Shown piece by piece: positions 53,277 to 62,194 of a stretch of DNA of 64,000 nucleotides (positions are counted from its first letter, which is position 1; each line of letters begins with the position of its first letter). Source of the DNA: a virus; IMG/VR virus record IMGVR_UViG_3300021964_000018, positions 1 through 64,000 of that record. One strand, given 5' to 3'. Below the pieces are notes generated by a model. It saw only the letters and a program-made list of their open reading frames with translations, had not been told where the DNA came from and made no database searches. The position numbers were made by a program, and so were the translations under genes.

Positions 53277-55430
53277 ATGAATAATGTCACTGCAAATAGT
53301 ATCGATAGACGTTTATTAAGAGAACAAATAAAAAGAAAGATGTTGACTGAAGCAAGACACAATCTTGCGCAAAAAGTAATAGAAGAAAGATATGAAAAAG
53401 GAATAACTAGCCTGTCTATATTTGATTTTGCGCCAAAAGAAGATATAAAAGAAATTATTAATTTTGCGCAGGAAAACTTAAATGAAGTTAAATATGCTGC
53501 AAGAATATTAAGAGAGCAAGTATACTCAGGTCAGTTAACCAATTCTAAGCATAAAGTAAGTCAAGTATTAAGCAATGATATAGAGCTTAAAGGTCAAAAA
53601 ATTAGACTTCATGAGATATCAGACTTTGCATTAGATATGCTTTTTGGTTTCGGTCCAATGTTAGGATTAATTCCTTTGCCGGGTTTTGAAATAGCAGGTA
53701 GTGGTATTGCTATAGCAGGATTATTGTATTATGGATATAAGTTATATCAAGCAGTTAGAGCTGAAGATGGTTTGGAAATATTCATACAGGGAATATCAGT
53801 TTTATTTGCAGCTGCTGCTGTCTTTCCAAGAGTTGGAGCAGCTTTTGCTGCAGCAGCAAAAAAGGTATTTGATTTCTTTAAAGGCTTTAAAGGAGTCGCT
53901 TCAAAATCTTTATTGTCTGTTGCAACAGGAGGTGTTTCTAATGTGGTTGCAAAATTTGGTAAAGAAGCAGTAGAACAAGGGGCCAAGGAAGTAATTGAAC
54001 AAGGAACAGTAAACGCTATGAAAGAACTTGGGGAAGAAATTATCACAAATCAAGAAACCCTTAAAAAAGGTGCTGAAATTGCTTCTAGCGGCGCGAAATA
54101 TTTAGATTATGCCAAAGACTTATTAAAAGGAATGAAAGATGGTGCTGCAACAAAATATTTAGGAAAAATACCTGTTATTGGTCCTAAATTAAGTAGTATA
54201 GTTGATAATTTATTAGAAGTCTTCCTAGCGGGTGGGTCTAAATTAAAAGATATAATTATTAAGAATACAAAAACAATGGCAGAAGTTTCAGAAGTAGCTG
54301 TAAAAGAAGGTGTTGATAAAGTAGGTACTGGTGCATTGACAACAATTGCAGTTGCGACTACCCAAGCTGAAAAAAAGGCAGCACAAGAAACTTTAGAAGC
54401 TTTAGCAAAAGAAAGTGATGAGCTAGCGGCCGCAGCACGTCAATTAGGTTATTTAGATGAAGCTTTCGAAACAGCAGCAAAAGCCACAACAAAAGGAAAA
54501 TCTGGTGCCAAAGGAATTCACAAAGCTGGAGAAAAACTTCTTGGTGAGTTTGATGTAGTAATGTCAAAAATGAGTCAAGAAGCTGCCAGTATAGGAAAAA
54601 ACGCTAGTGGTGATGCAATTGAATTAGTACAAAGAGAAATATTTAAGGCAGGAGAAAAATTAGCAGGGGTTGGAATAAAAAATAAGTCAACATACGCATC
54701 TGTAACAAAAATATATAAAGGACTATTTCAAACAGCACAAGATATTGCTGTTATATCAAAAACAAGTATATCATCTGCAATTAAAGAGTTACCATCAGCG
54801 GCAAAAACTATAAATTTTGGGAATTTAAAGATAACTGGTCAAGCCGTTACGAAAGGCGGATCTAAAGTTGTAATTAAAGAAATAGTAGAAGAAGAAGGTA
54901 AAATTATGGTGAGGGCAGTAGCAAAAAATGGTAAAGTATATGCAAGAGAAATGACAGGAGATATTGCCAAACAATTGTCTGATAAAGGTATTTTTAAATC
55001 TATTTTTGGTAAAATGAATAATAATTTAGGCCGACAAGCAAAAGTTTTGGAAAGAAGAACTTTAAAAGCATCATTTTCAAGAACAGCTGCAAAAGAAGCA
55101 GAAGAAGCATCACTTAAACTTGCTGACGATATAACAACACAAACAGTAGGTGAAATAACTGAAGAAGTAGGTCAAGTAGCAGCAAAAGTTACTGCAGAAA
55201 ATGCAGACAGCGTTATTAAAACGCTTATATCTCCTGAAAAATTAATGAAGGCTGATTGGTGGGTAAAATTAACAGGAGGCCTCTGGAATACTTTCTTAAG
55301 CGGGCTAGATGTTTCTGGAAAAACTAAACTTTCTAGAGTTGTAGATTCACAATCTTCAGATTATTATAATGTGGATCGATCAGAACTTGATGAAACCCTT
55401 AGACGGAAAAGTTTAAAATTTTTATATTGA
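53277..55430 (+). CDS. Large membrane-active-looking protein with N-terminal module
   Basis: A 717-residue protein of unknown function. The N-terminus has a longer version of the shared module (R-R-L-L-R-E-Q-I-K-R-K-M-L-T-E-A) with LRE and LTE sites. Two hydrophobic stretches, about 118-155 (LGLIPLPGFEIAGSGIAIAGLLYY) and 170-200 (ISVLFAAAAVFPRVGAAFAAAA), could enter a membrane. The remaining 500 residues are Ala-, Lys- and Glu-rich helices. No nuclease or protease motif is visible. Size and composition fit an ejected pore, channel-forming or internal virion protein. It lies between the SSB terminator and the RecA promoter, alone in its transcription unit. Confidence 0.6.
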   Translation: MNNVTANSIDRRLLREQIKRKMLTEARHNLAQKVIEERYEKGITSLSIFDFAPKEDIKEIINFAQENLNEVKYAARILREQVYSGQLTNSKHKVSQVLSNDIELKGQKIRLHEISDFALDMLFGFGPMLGLIPLPGFEIAGSGIAIAGLLYYGYKLYQAVRAEDGLEIFIQGISVLFAAAAVFPRVGAAFAAAAKKVFDFFKGFKGVASKSLLSVATGGVSNVVAKFGKEAVEQGAKEVIEQGTVNAMKELGEEIITNQETLKKGAEIASSGAKYLDYAKDLLKGMKDGAATKYLGKIPVIGPKLSSIVDNLLEVFLAGGSKLKDIIIKNTKTMAEVSEVAVKEGVDKVGTGALTTIAVATTQAEKKAAQETLEALAKESDELAAAARQLGYLDEAFETAAKATTKGKSGAKGIHKAGEKLLGEFDVVMSKMSQEAASIGKNASGDAIELVQREIFKAGEKLAGVGIKNKSTYASVTKIYKGLFQTAQDIAVISKTSISSAIKELPSAAKTINFGNLKITGQAVTKGGSKVVIKEIVEEEGKIMVRAVAKNGKVYAREMTGDIAKQLSDKGIFKSIFGKMNNNLGRQAKVLERRTLKASFSRTAAKEAEEASLKLADDITTQTVGEITEEVGQVAAKVTAENADSVIKTLISPEKLMKADWWVKLTGGLWNTFLSGLDVSGKTKLSRVVDSQSSDYYNVDRSELDETLRRKSLKFLY

Positions 55431-55432
55431 AA

Positions 55433-55455
55433 ATTATTCCGGAATAATGTATAAT
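55433..55455 (+). promoter_or_regulatory. RecA promoter with abutting 16-bp palindrome
   Basis: The perfect palindrome ATTATTCCGGAATAAT (55433-55448) abuts TATAAT (55450-55455), 30 bases before the RecA ATG. It occupies the -35 to -10 spacer, so a bound regulator would block or replace normal promoter recognition. The -10 flank (TGTATAATTNTTTA) resembles that at 15694. Confidence 0.55.
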
Positions 55456-55484
55456 TCTTTATGTTAATAGATAAAGGAGAATAC

Positions 55485-56639
55485 ATGCCAAGTGATGATT
55501 TTACTAAAGACTTAATTAAGTCTCTCAATAAAGAAAAAGGAGCAAGAGTAGCTTATAATCTTGCAGTTGATGATAGCCCAACCCATGTTAAACGTTGGAT
55601 CAGTACTGGTAGTCAAATGTTAGATTATATTTGTGCCAATCAAAAAGATGGCGGTTTACCTGAAGGTCGTATTGTAGAAATATTTGGACCTCCCTCAATT
55701 GGTAAGTCCCATATAGCAACACAACTAGCTCGTTCGACCCAACAAATGGGAGGAATTGTTGTTTATATCGACACAGAAAATGCAACATCAGTTGATAATC
55801 TTCGTGCTTTAGGGGTAGATGTTTCTTCTCGTTTTGTTTATGTTGATACACATTGTACTGAAGAGGTGTTGTCAATAGCAGAAAAAACAATCTTAAAAGC
55901 AAAAGCTCTTGATAAAGACGTTCCCGTTACAATTATTTGGGATTCTGTTGCTGCAACTTCACCAAAAGCTGAATTGTTGGGTGATTATGACAAAGAATCA
56001 ATTGGACTTCAAGCCCGGGCAATTTCAAAAGGTATGCGGAAAATAACAGGTGTTATTGGGCAAACTAATTCACTTTTGATATGCCTTAATCAAATCCGAA
56101 CTAAAGTAGGTGTAATGTATGGTGATCCAACAACGACACCAGGTGGTAAGGCAATTCCATTTCATAGTTCGATCCGGATTAAATTAGGCGCAGGACAACC
56201 GATTAAAGATGGTGATGATGTAATTGGTATTAATGTATCAGCAAAAACAATAAAAAATAAGGTTGCACCACCTTTCCGGGTTGCAAAGTTTCAAATACAT
56301 TTTGGAAAAGGGATTGTTGAGCACGAAGAGCTTTTTGATTTGTTAAGAAAGCATGGCGAAGAGATAATTAATAATAAATCAATCAAGGTGTCAGGAAGTG
56401 GTCAATGGAAGAATTTTCAAGTTGTTTGTTGCGAGTCTGGTGAAGTTTTGATTGAGAAAAAATTTAGAAAAACAGCTTTTAATGAACTAATGAAAGATCC
56501 GGATTACAAACCTTATTTAGATCAGTTAGTAGAAAAAGCAATGGTAAAAGTTATGACAACAACTGACGGCGTTGATATCGATACAGAATCATTAGCAGAA
56601 TTAGAAGCATTACAACAGGAAATGTTTGATAATGAATAG
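55485..56639 (+). CDS. RecA-like recombinase
   Basis: A 384-residue strand-exchange protein starting at ATG 55485 with AAAGGAG upstream; an ATG at 55461 is less likely. Walker A is G68-P-P-S-I-G-K74-S75, and Walker B is VTIIWDSVAA. The L2 region NQIRTKVGVMYGDPTTTPGG is closer to bacterial RecA than to T4 UvsX. It has a long acidic C-terminal tail. It would drive recombination-dependent replication and repair with the SbcD-SbcC protein and gp32-like SSB. It is followed by exonuclease, helicase and ribonucleotide reductase in one run. A palindrome overlies its promoter. Confidence 0.92.
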   Translation: MPSDDFTKDLIKSLNKEKGARVAYNLAVDDSPTHVKRWISTGSQMLDYICANQKDGGLPEGRIVEIFGPPSIGKSHIATQLARSTQQMGGIVVYIDTENATSVDNLRALGVDVSSRFVYVDTHCTEEVLSIAEKTILKAKALDKDVPVTIIWDSVAATSPKAELLGDYDKESIGLQARAISKGMRKITGVIGQTNSLLICLNQIRTKVGVMYGDPTTTPGGKAIPFHSSIRIKLGAGQPIKDGDDVIGINVSAKTIKNKVAPPFRVAKFQIHFGKGIVEHEELFDLLRKHGEEIINNKSIKVSGSGQWKNFQVVCCESGEVLIEKKFRKTAFNELMKDPDYKPYLDQLVEKAMVKVMTTTDGVDIDTESLAELEALQQEMFDNE

Positions 56640-57582
56640 ATGTCTTATAATAGACGCATACAATCTTTTTATAAGACATTATGTTGCGAATCCTGCAATG
56701 TCAAAAAACGGCGAACAAGTCGGTGGCATTGTAGGATTTTACAATAACATGACAAAGTTAATTGACAAATGCAATCCCACAGATGTTTATGTTATTTGGG
56801 AAGGTGGCGGTTCTATTAGAAAAAAAGCAGTGTATAAAGATTATAAGCGTCAATCTCGTCCGGTTAAGTTGAATCGATATTATGATGATATACCCGATAC
56901 AATGGAAAATAGAAATTATCAAATTAAAACATTGATAAAACTTCTAGATAACTTTCCGATCACACAGTTGTATGTAGAGGGATCCGAAGCCGATGATGTT
57001 ATTGGATACCTATGTAAATATCGTTTTAAATCCAGGCCTAAGGTAATCCTTTCCTCTGATCATGATTATTATCAGCTGCTTGACAATTTGACGATAATTT
57101 ATTCACCTACACTCAAGACATTTGTTAATGAAAAGTTTGTAATTGATAAATTCGGAATACATCCACAAAATTTTGCATTGGCAAAGGCAATTGTTGGTGA
57201 TAATTCAGATAATATCCCAGGAGTTCCAGGTGCAGGATTTAAGACTTTAGTTAGAGAATACGGTCATCTATTTCAAAATCCTGAGTTTGATTCGAATCGA
57301 TTTGAACTTTTTATTGAGAATTCTGTTAAAATGGAAAAATCAAAAAAGAAAATATATAAATCAATTAAAGAAAATGAAGATATGATTGAAAGAAATTTTA
57401 AAGTTATTAATCTAGATGTTGACAATTTGGCACATTACCAAGTAAATAAGATTGAACAAAAACTTGAAAACCATCAAAAAACATATAATAATATAAACAT
57501 ACACAAACTACTAAATGAAAATGCAATTAATAGCATTGACGTCTACAACACAAAAATAATTTATAATAGATTATTGAGGTAA
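56632..57582 (+). CDS. 5'-3' exonuclease / RNase H (flap-nuclease family)
   Basis: A 316-residue nuclease starting at ATG 56632 inside the end of recA, with AGGA twelve bases upstream; a TTG at 56626 is also in frame. The PIN-type core has LIIDAYNLFIRHY, EGSEADDVIGYL, SSDHDYYQLL and GDNSDNIPGVPGAGFKT, with the acidic residues of T4 RNase H and the Pol I 5' nuclease. The last motif is the helix-hairpin-helix-like DNA-binding loop. It removes RNA primers and flaps on the lagging strand, the job of T4 rnh, and complements a polymerase that has no 5' nuclease of its own. Confidence 0.88.
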   Translation: MNRCLIIDAYNLFIRHYVANPAMSKNGEQVGGIVGFYNNMTKLIDKCNPTDVYVIWEGGGSIRKKAVYKDYKRQSRPVKLNRYYDDIPDTMENRNYQIKTLIKLLDNFPITQLYVEGSEADDVIGYLCKYRFKSRPKVILSSDHDYYQLLDNLTIIYSPTLKTFVNEKFVIDKFGIHPQNFALAKAIVGDNSDNIPGVPGAGFKTLVREYGHLFQNPEFDSNRFELFIENSVKMEKSKKKIYKSIKENEDMIERNFKVINLDVDNLAHYQVNKIEQKLENHQKTYNNINIHKLLNENAINSIDVYNTKIIYNRLLR

Positions 57583-57586
57583 AAAT

Positions 57587-58975
57587 ATGAATATGACCCC
57601 CGACCATGTGGAAAGTTATTTTTCCAAATATGGAAGAACGTTTCAAGAAAAAATCTTCCAAGCAATGTTAACAGATCACACATGGTCTGCGCAAATGATT
57701 GAAGTAATGACCCCTGAATACTTTGAATTAAAGTATCTATCTTATCTTTGTGATCGTCATTTTAATTTTTATCACAAATATAAGAATTTTCCAACAATGC
57801 AGCTTCTTGTTTCTATTATTAGAGATGAATTAACAACAGGAGATGACGTCGTTTTACGTGAGCAAGTAATTGAATATCTTTCACGTGTTAAAAATTCGCC
57901 AAATCAAGGTGATTTAGAATTTGTTAAAGAAAAAACTCTTGATTTTTGCAAAAAACAAGTATTACGTCAAGCTTTAGAAGACTGCGTACAAGCAATCACA
58001 GCAGAAAATTATGAGTCGGTTTTGAGTATCATGAAAGATGCTGTTTCTAAAGGTACACCTGCTACAATTGGTCATGATTTCTTTGAAGATTATGAAGCAC
58101 GTTTTACTCGTTTAACTCGTATTTGCTGCCCAACAGGACTTGATGCATTGGACAAAAAAGAAGTTTTAAATGGAGGTCTTGCACGTGGTGAAATTGGAGT
58201 TATAACAGCACCAACAGGAGTTGGAAAATCTCACTGGTTGGTTCACTGTGGTGCTGAAGCTCTGAAGCGAGGCAAAAATGTTTTGCATTATACATTCGAG
58301 CTAACTGAAACAGCTGTAGGTGTTCGATATGACTCTCACCTTTGTGGTATTAACTCAACTGATGTGATCGAGAAAAAAGATGAAATTTTGAGTAGGTATG
58401 AAGGTAATGATTACGGTCGATTGATAATTAAAGAATACCCAACTGGATCAGCAAGTATCGTGACTATTAAAAATCATTTAGAAAAATTGGCAATGAGAGA
58501 CTTTAAACCTGGATTAATTGTAATTGATTATGCGGATATTATGAGGTCAACACGTCAATATGATTCTTTGCGTCATGAACTTAAGTTGATTTATGAGGAA
58601 TTAAGAAACTTAGCGATGGAACTAAAAATACCAATTTGGACAGCATCGCAAGCAAATAGAGAAGCCTCTGATAAAGAAGTTGTAGGACTTGGCAATATGT
58701 CTGAAGCATATGGAAAAGCTATGGTTGCCGACGTTGTTCTTTCAATATCACGCAAACAATTAGAAAAAGCAACAGGAGCTGCACGCCTGTTCGTTGCAAA
58801 AAATCGTGCGGGACAAGACGGAATTCTATTCCCAATCAGGATTGATACGGCAAGAAGTCATTTTGAAATAATTGACGATCCTAATTCACTTTCTGTATTG
58901 GACATGGTAGAATCCGCGCATACAGGCACCAAAGACATGCTTAAGTCTAAATGGAAAGAAATAACAGGAAAATAA
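57587..58975 (+). CDS. Replicative DNA helicase (DnaB/gp41-like)
   Basis: A 462-residue hexameric helicase. The N-terminal helical domain (1-160) is followed by a RecA-fold motor with Walker A APTGVGKS (208-215), Walker B LIVIDYAD near 310, the Q-loop TASQANRE and C-terminal KNRAGQ. It unwinds the fork in the 5'-3' direction and binds the primase at 2853. It starts five bases after the exonuclease and precedes the ribonucleotide reductase by 18 bases, so replication and nucleotide supply are made together. Confidence 0.9.
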   Translation: MNMTPDHVESYFSKYGRTFQEKIFQAMLTDHTWSAQMIEVMTPEYFELKYLSYLCDRHFNFYHKYKNFPTMQLLVSIIRDELTTGDDVVLREQVIEYLSRVKNSPNQGDLEFVKEKTLDFCKKQVLRQALEDCVQAITAENYESVLSIMKDAVSKGTPATIGHDFFEDYEARFTRLTRICCPTGLDALDKKEVLNGGLARGEIGVITAPTGVGKSHWLVHCGAEALKRGKNVLHYTFELTETAVGVRYDSHLCGINSTDVIEKKDEILSRYEGNDYGRLIIKEYPTGSASIVTIKNHLEKLAMRDFKPGLIVIDYADIMRSTRQYDSLRHELKLIYEELRNLAMELKIPIWTASQANREASDKEVVGLGNMSEAYGKAMVADVVLSISRKQLEKATGAARLFVAKNRAGQDGILFPIRIDTARSHFEIIDDPNSLSVLDMVESAHTGTKDMLKSKWKEITGK

Positions 58976-58993
58976 CTTATCGGAGAAAAATAG

Positions 58994-61468
58994 ATGTACG
59001 ATTACAATCAAGTATATCAAGCCAGCCTTGAGTATTTCAAAGGCGATGAACTTGCAGCCAGCGTTTTTGCTGGCAAATATGCACTACAAGATGCAGAAGG
59101 AAATTATTTAGAATCAAACCCAGATGATATGCATAGAAGATTAGCTAGGGAATTTGCAAGGATTGAAAGAAAATATCCTAACGGTATGGATCTAGAAGAA
59201 ATTTATCAGTTACTTAAAGATTTTAAATATATTGTGCCTCAAGGCTCACCAATGAGCGGTATTGGTAACGAATCAAAAATACAATCTTTATCAAATTGTT
59301 TTGTAATTAAAGAACCTTACGACAGCTATGCAGGTATTTTAACAACAGATCAAGAGCAAGTTCAAATTATGAAACGACGAGGTGGTGTAGGGTTTGATGT
59401 TTCTACAATTCGACCAAAAGGCCTTAATACTTCTAACGCTGCAAAAACAACAGACGGTATTGAAGTCTTTATGGAAAGATTTTCTAATTCATGCCGCGAA
59501 GTTGCACAAGGCGGCCGGCGTGGTGCATTAATGCTGTCAATTTCAGTTCATCACCCTCAAGTTATGGATTTTATTAAGATTAAACGCGATCTTAAAAAAG
59601 TAACAGGTGCAAATATATCTGTCAGAGTTTCTGATGAATTTATGGACGCTGTTAAAGGCGATCACAAATACCAACAAAGATGGCCTGTTGAAAATAAAAT
59701 CGAACCTGAAGTTGAAAACTATGTAGAAGCTAAAGAAGTTTGGGATGCATTAATTGAGTCCGCACATGCATCAGCCGAACCCGGTGTTTTATTTTGGGAC
59801 ACTGCAAAGCGCAATACACCTTCTGACATTTATACAAAAGAAGGTTTTGGTTCTGTTTCTACCAACCCATGTGGTGAAATTATACTTTCTCCTTATGATT
59901 CATGTCGTTTAATGCTTGTTAATCTTACATCTTTTGTTCAAAATGCATGGACACAAGAAGCTTATTTCGAATGGGGTAAATTTGCCGACATTGTTCAAAA
60001 GGCTCAAAGGCTTATGGATGACATGATCGATCTTGAAATTGAACAAATTGACAAGATCATGGAAAAGATACGTAGGGATCCTGAACCTGATAATGTAAAA
60101 GAAGTAGAACTTTCTTTGTGGCACAAAATAAAACAAGCAGCCGGTATAGGTAGAAGAACCGGATTAGGAATTACCGGATTAGGTGATTGTATTGCAATGT
60201 TAAATCAACAATACGGAGATCCACTCTCAATTAAGACAACTGAAGAAATCTACAAATGGTTGGCTTTGAACTCATATGAAGCGTCAATCCAATTAGCAAA
60301 AGAACGTGGAGCATTTACTTGCTGGATGCACGAAAAAGAAAAAGATCATCCGTTTCTTCAAAGAATTATTTCAAATCTACTTCCTGAGCGTCAAGAAGAT
60401 TATAAAAAATATGGACGACGAAATATTGCAAATACAACAACAGCACCTGCCGGTTCTGTTTCATGTTTGACTCAAACAACAAGTGGTATTGAACCTGCTT
60501 TTATGCTTTATTATAAGCGTCGTAAGAAGGTTCAGAATAATGAAGAAGTAACTTTTGTTGATGACCTAGGTGATAAATGGACAGAGTTTTTAGTGTATCA
60601 TCATAAGTTCAAAGAGTGGATGGATCATGCAATGTATAATGATCTTGAAATAGATGCAGCTGTTCAGAATAGTCCCTATTATAAAGCAATTGCAAATGAG
60701 ATCGATTGGGTGTCCAAAGTAGATCTTCAAGCCGCAGCACAAAAATGGGTATGTCACGCCATTTCAAATACAACCAACCTTCCTAACGATATCGATGTAG
60801 AAACTGTTAAGCAAGTATATATGAAAGGTTGGGAAACTGGTTGTAAAGGCATAACAGTTTATCGTGACGGATCTCGCTCAGGTGTTCTTGTTTCAGCAGA
60901 CGAAAAGAAAGAAACAAAATTTGAACAACGACAAGCACCAAAACGACCTGAAATTTTAGATTGTGACATCTTTCATACAAGCGTTAAAGGTGAACGCTGG
61001 GTGGTTATGGTAGGACTTTTAGAAGGTAAGCCTTATGAGGTATTAGGCGGTGAAGCAAAGCTTATAGAAATACCACGGAAGCTATCTAAAGGAACGTTAA
61101 CAAAGCGTGTATTTAAAACTACAAATAGCAAATATGATCTAACAGTTGGAGAAGGAGACGAAGAACTTTCTATTAAAGATGTAGTTTCTGTATTTGACAA
61201 TCCCAATCATGCGGGTTATACACGTGTTATTTCAACATCTCTTCGCCATGGCGTTCCTGTTCAATTTCTTGTTGAGCAAATGCAAAAGGATAAAAATGCT
61301 GACTTGTTCTCTTTTAGCAAGGTAATATCTAGATGTTTAAAAACGTATATTCAGGACGGAACTAAATCAAGTAAAAAAGTTTGCCAAAATTGTGGGGCAG
61401 AAGATAGTATAGTTTATCAAGAAGGTTGTGAAATGTGCAAGGCATGTGGTAGTTCTAAATGCGGATAA
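58994..61468 (+). CDS. nrdJ: Adenosylcobalamin-dependent ribonucleotide reductase (class II)
   Basis: An 824-residue reductase. The large-subunit barrel has the conserved loop N291-P-C293-G-E295 and the partner redox C102. There is no R2-type small subunit gene nearby. The C-terminus has paired Cys (CQNCGAE ... EGCEMCKACGSSKCG), the tail found in NrdJ enzymes that pass electrons from thioredoxin. The sequence is full length for class II. It converts host ribonucleotides to deoxynucleotides during DNA synthesis and needs vitamin B12 coenzyme from the host. It ends the RecA-exonuclease-helicase operon and is followed by a terminator. Confidence 0.88.
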   Translation: MYDYNQVYQASLEYFKGDELAASVFAGKYALQDAEGNYLESNPDDMHRRLAREFARIERKYPNGMDLEEIYQLLKDFKYIVPQGSPMSGIGNESKIQSLSNCFVIKEPYDSYAGILTTDQEQVQIMKRRGGVGFDVSTIRPKGLNTSNAAKTTDGIEVFMERFSNSCREVAQGGRRGALMLSISVHHPQVMDFIKIKRDLKKVTGANISVRVSDEFMDAVKGDHKYQQRWPVENKIEPEVENYVEAKEVWDALIESAHASAEPGVLFWDTAKRNTPSDIYTKEGFGSVSTNPCGEIILSPYDSCRLMLVNLTSFVQNAWTQEAYFEWGKFADIVQKAQRLMDDMIDLEIEQIDKIMEKIRRDPEPDNVKEVELSLWHKIKQAAGIGRRTGLGITGLGDCIAMLNQQYGDPLSIKTTEEIYKWLALNSYEASIQLAKERGAFTCWMHEKEKDHPFLQRIISNLLPERQEDYKKYGRRNIANTTTAPAGSVSCLTQTTSGIEPAFMLYYKRRKKVQNNEEVTFVDDLGDKWTEFLVYHHKFKEWMDHAMYNDLEIDAAVQNSPYYKAIANEIDWVSKVDLQAAAQKWVCHAISNTTNLPNDIDVETVKQVYMKGWETGCKGITVYRDGSRSGVLVSADEKKETKFEQRQAPKRPEILDCDIFHTSVKGERWVVMVGLLEGKPYEVLGGEAKLIEIPRKLSKGTLTKRVFKTTNSKYDLTVGEGDEELSIKDVVSVFDNPNHAGYTRVISTSLRHGVPVQFLVEQMQKDKNADLFSFSKVISRCLKTYIQDGTKSSKKVCQNCGAEDSIVYQEGCEMCKACGSSKCG

Positions 61469-61490
61469 GGTAACAGCTAATAAAATTTTG

Positions 61491-61516
61491 AGGTACATGT
61501 AAATGTGCCTTTTTTT
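61491..61516 (+). terminator. Rho-independent terminator after the reductase
   Basis: AGGTACAT, loop GTAA, ATGTGCCT (one G-U pair) and then a T run. It closes the replication operon. Confidence 0.85.
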
Positions 61517-61519
61517 GTA

Positions 61520-61525
61520 TATAAT
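61520..61525 (+). promoter_or_regulatory. Probable -10 of the ClpP-like gene
   Basis: TATAAT lies directly behind the terminator, 24 bases before the ATG. The T-run and hairpin occupy the -35 region, so a -35 match is absent. Confidence 0.4.
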
Positions 61526-61548
61526 AAAATTATAATAAAGGAGTAAAA

Positions 61549-62151
61549 ATGCTTTGGACATTTAATACAGATCAAAGAATAAAAGAATGTGAATTAAGAG
61601 ATAACCCAATTATTATTCGGGTAAATAAATTTGATGAACAAAGTGCACAAGAGTTTTGCACTAATATGTCTCTTGCACACTGTACAGGACAAGAAATTAT
61701 ACCGATCGTAATTGACTCATACGGCGGCCAAGTATACAGTTTAATGAGAATGATTGGCGCAATTAAGGCTTCACGTCTTCCTGTTGCAACAATTGTTGAA
61801 GGTAAAGCAATGAGCTGCGGCGCCATCTTATTTTCTTTTGGTGAAGAAGGCAGAAGATACATGGATCCTCACGCAACTGTTATGATTCATGATGTTTCAT
61901 CTGGGGCAATTGGAAAAATTGAAGAAATTAAGGCAAATGCAAAAGAATCGGAAAGATTAAACGATCAGGTTTATGAAATGATGGCACGTAACTGTGGGCA
62001 ACCTGATGATTTCTTTAAAAATAAAGTACATGAAATAGGGCATGCAGATCTTTATGTTGCACCAAAAGATGCAAAAGAATGGAATTTAGCAAATCATCTT
62101 AGAATGCCAAAATTTGATATTAATATCAAAGTTGAAATGCAGTTTTCATAA
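61549..62151 (+). CDS. ClpP-like serine protease
   Basis: A 200-residue peptidase of the ClpP/crotonase fold. The nucleophile S89 is in EGKAMSCGA and H114 is in TVMIHD, with the Gly-rich oxyanion strand IDSYGGQVY at 55-63 before them. The third acid is not obvious: the usual Asp position near the C-terminal helix reads DAKEWNLANHL. There is no N-terminal membrane segment. It could process virion proteins, degrade host proteins or regulate the infection. It is not the prohead protease, which is the S77 enzyme at 14595. GGAG precedes the ATG. It has its own promoter. Confidence 0.8.
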   Translation: MLWTFNTDQRIKECELRDNPIIIRVNKFDEQSAQEFCTNMSLAHCTGQEIIPIVIDSYGGQVYSLMRMIGAIKASRLPVATIVEGKAMSCGAILFSFGEEGRRYMDPHATVMIHDVSSGAIGKIEEIKANAKESERLNDQVYEMMARNCGQPDDFFKNKVHEIGHADLYVAPKDAKEWNLANHLRMPKFDINIKVEMQFS

Positions 62152-62164
62152 TAAAATGATTAAA

Positions 62165-62191
62165 TCCTCCTAATTATATTAGAAAGGAGGA
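62165..62191 (+). promoter_or_regulatory. Hairpin sequestering the Shine-Dalgarno of the Dps-like gene
   Basis: TCCTCC (62165-62170) is exactly complementary to GGAGGA (62186-62191), the Shine-Dalgarno of the gene at 62195. Between them CTAAT-TAT-ATTAG forms an inner stem, leaving only AAA unpaired. Folding would hide the ribosome site, so translation should depend on melting or on a bound factor. Confidence 0.6.
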
Positions 62192-62194
62192 ATT

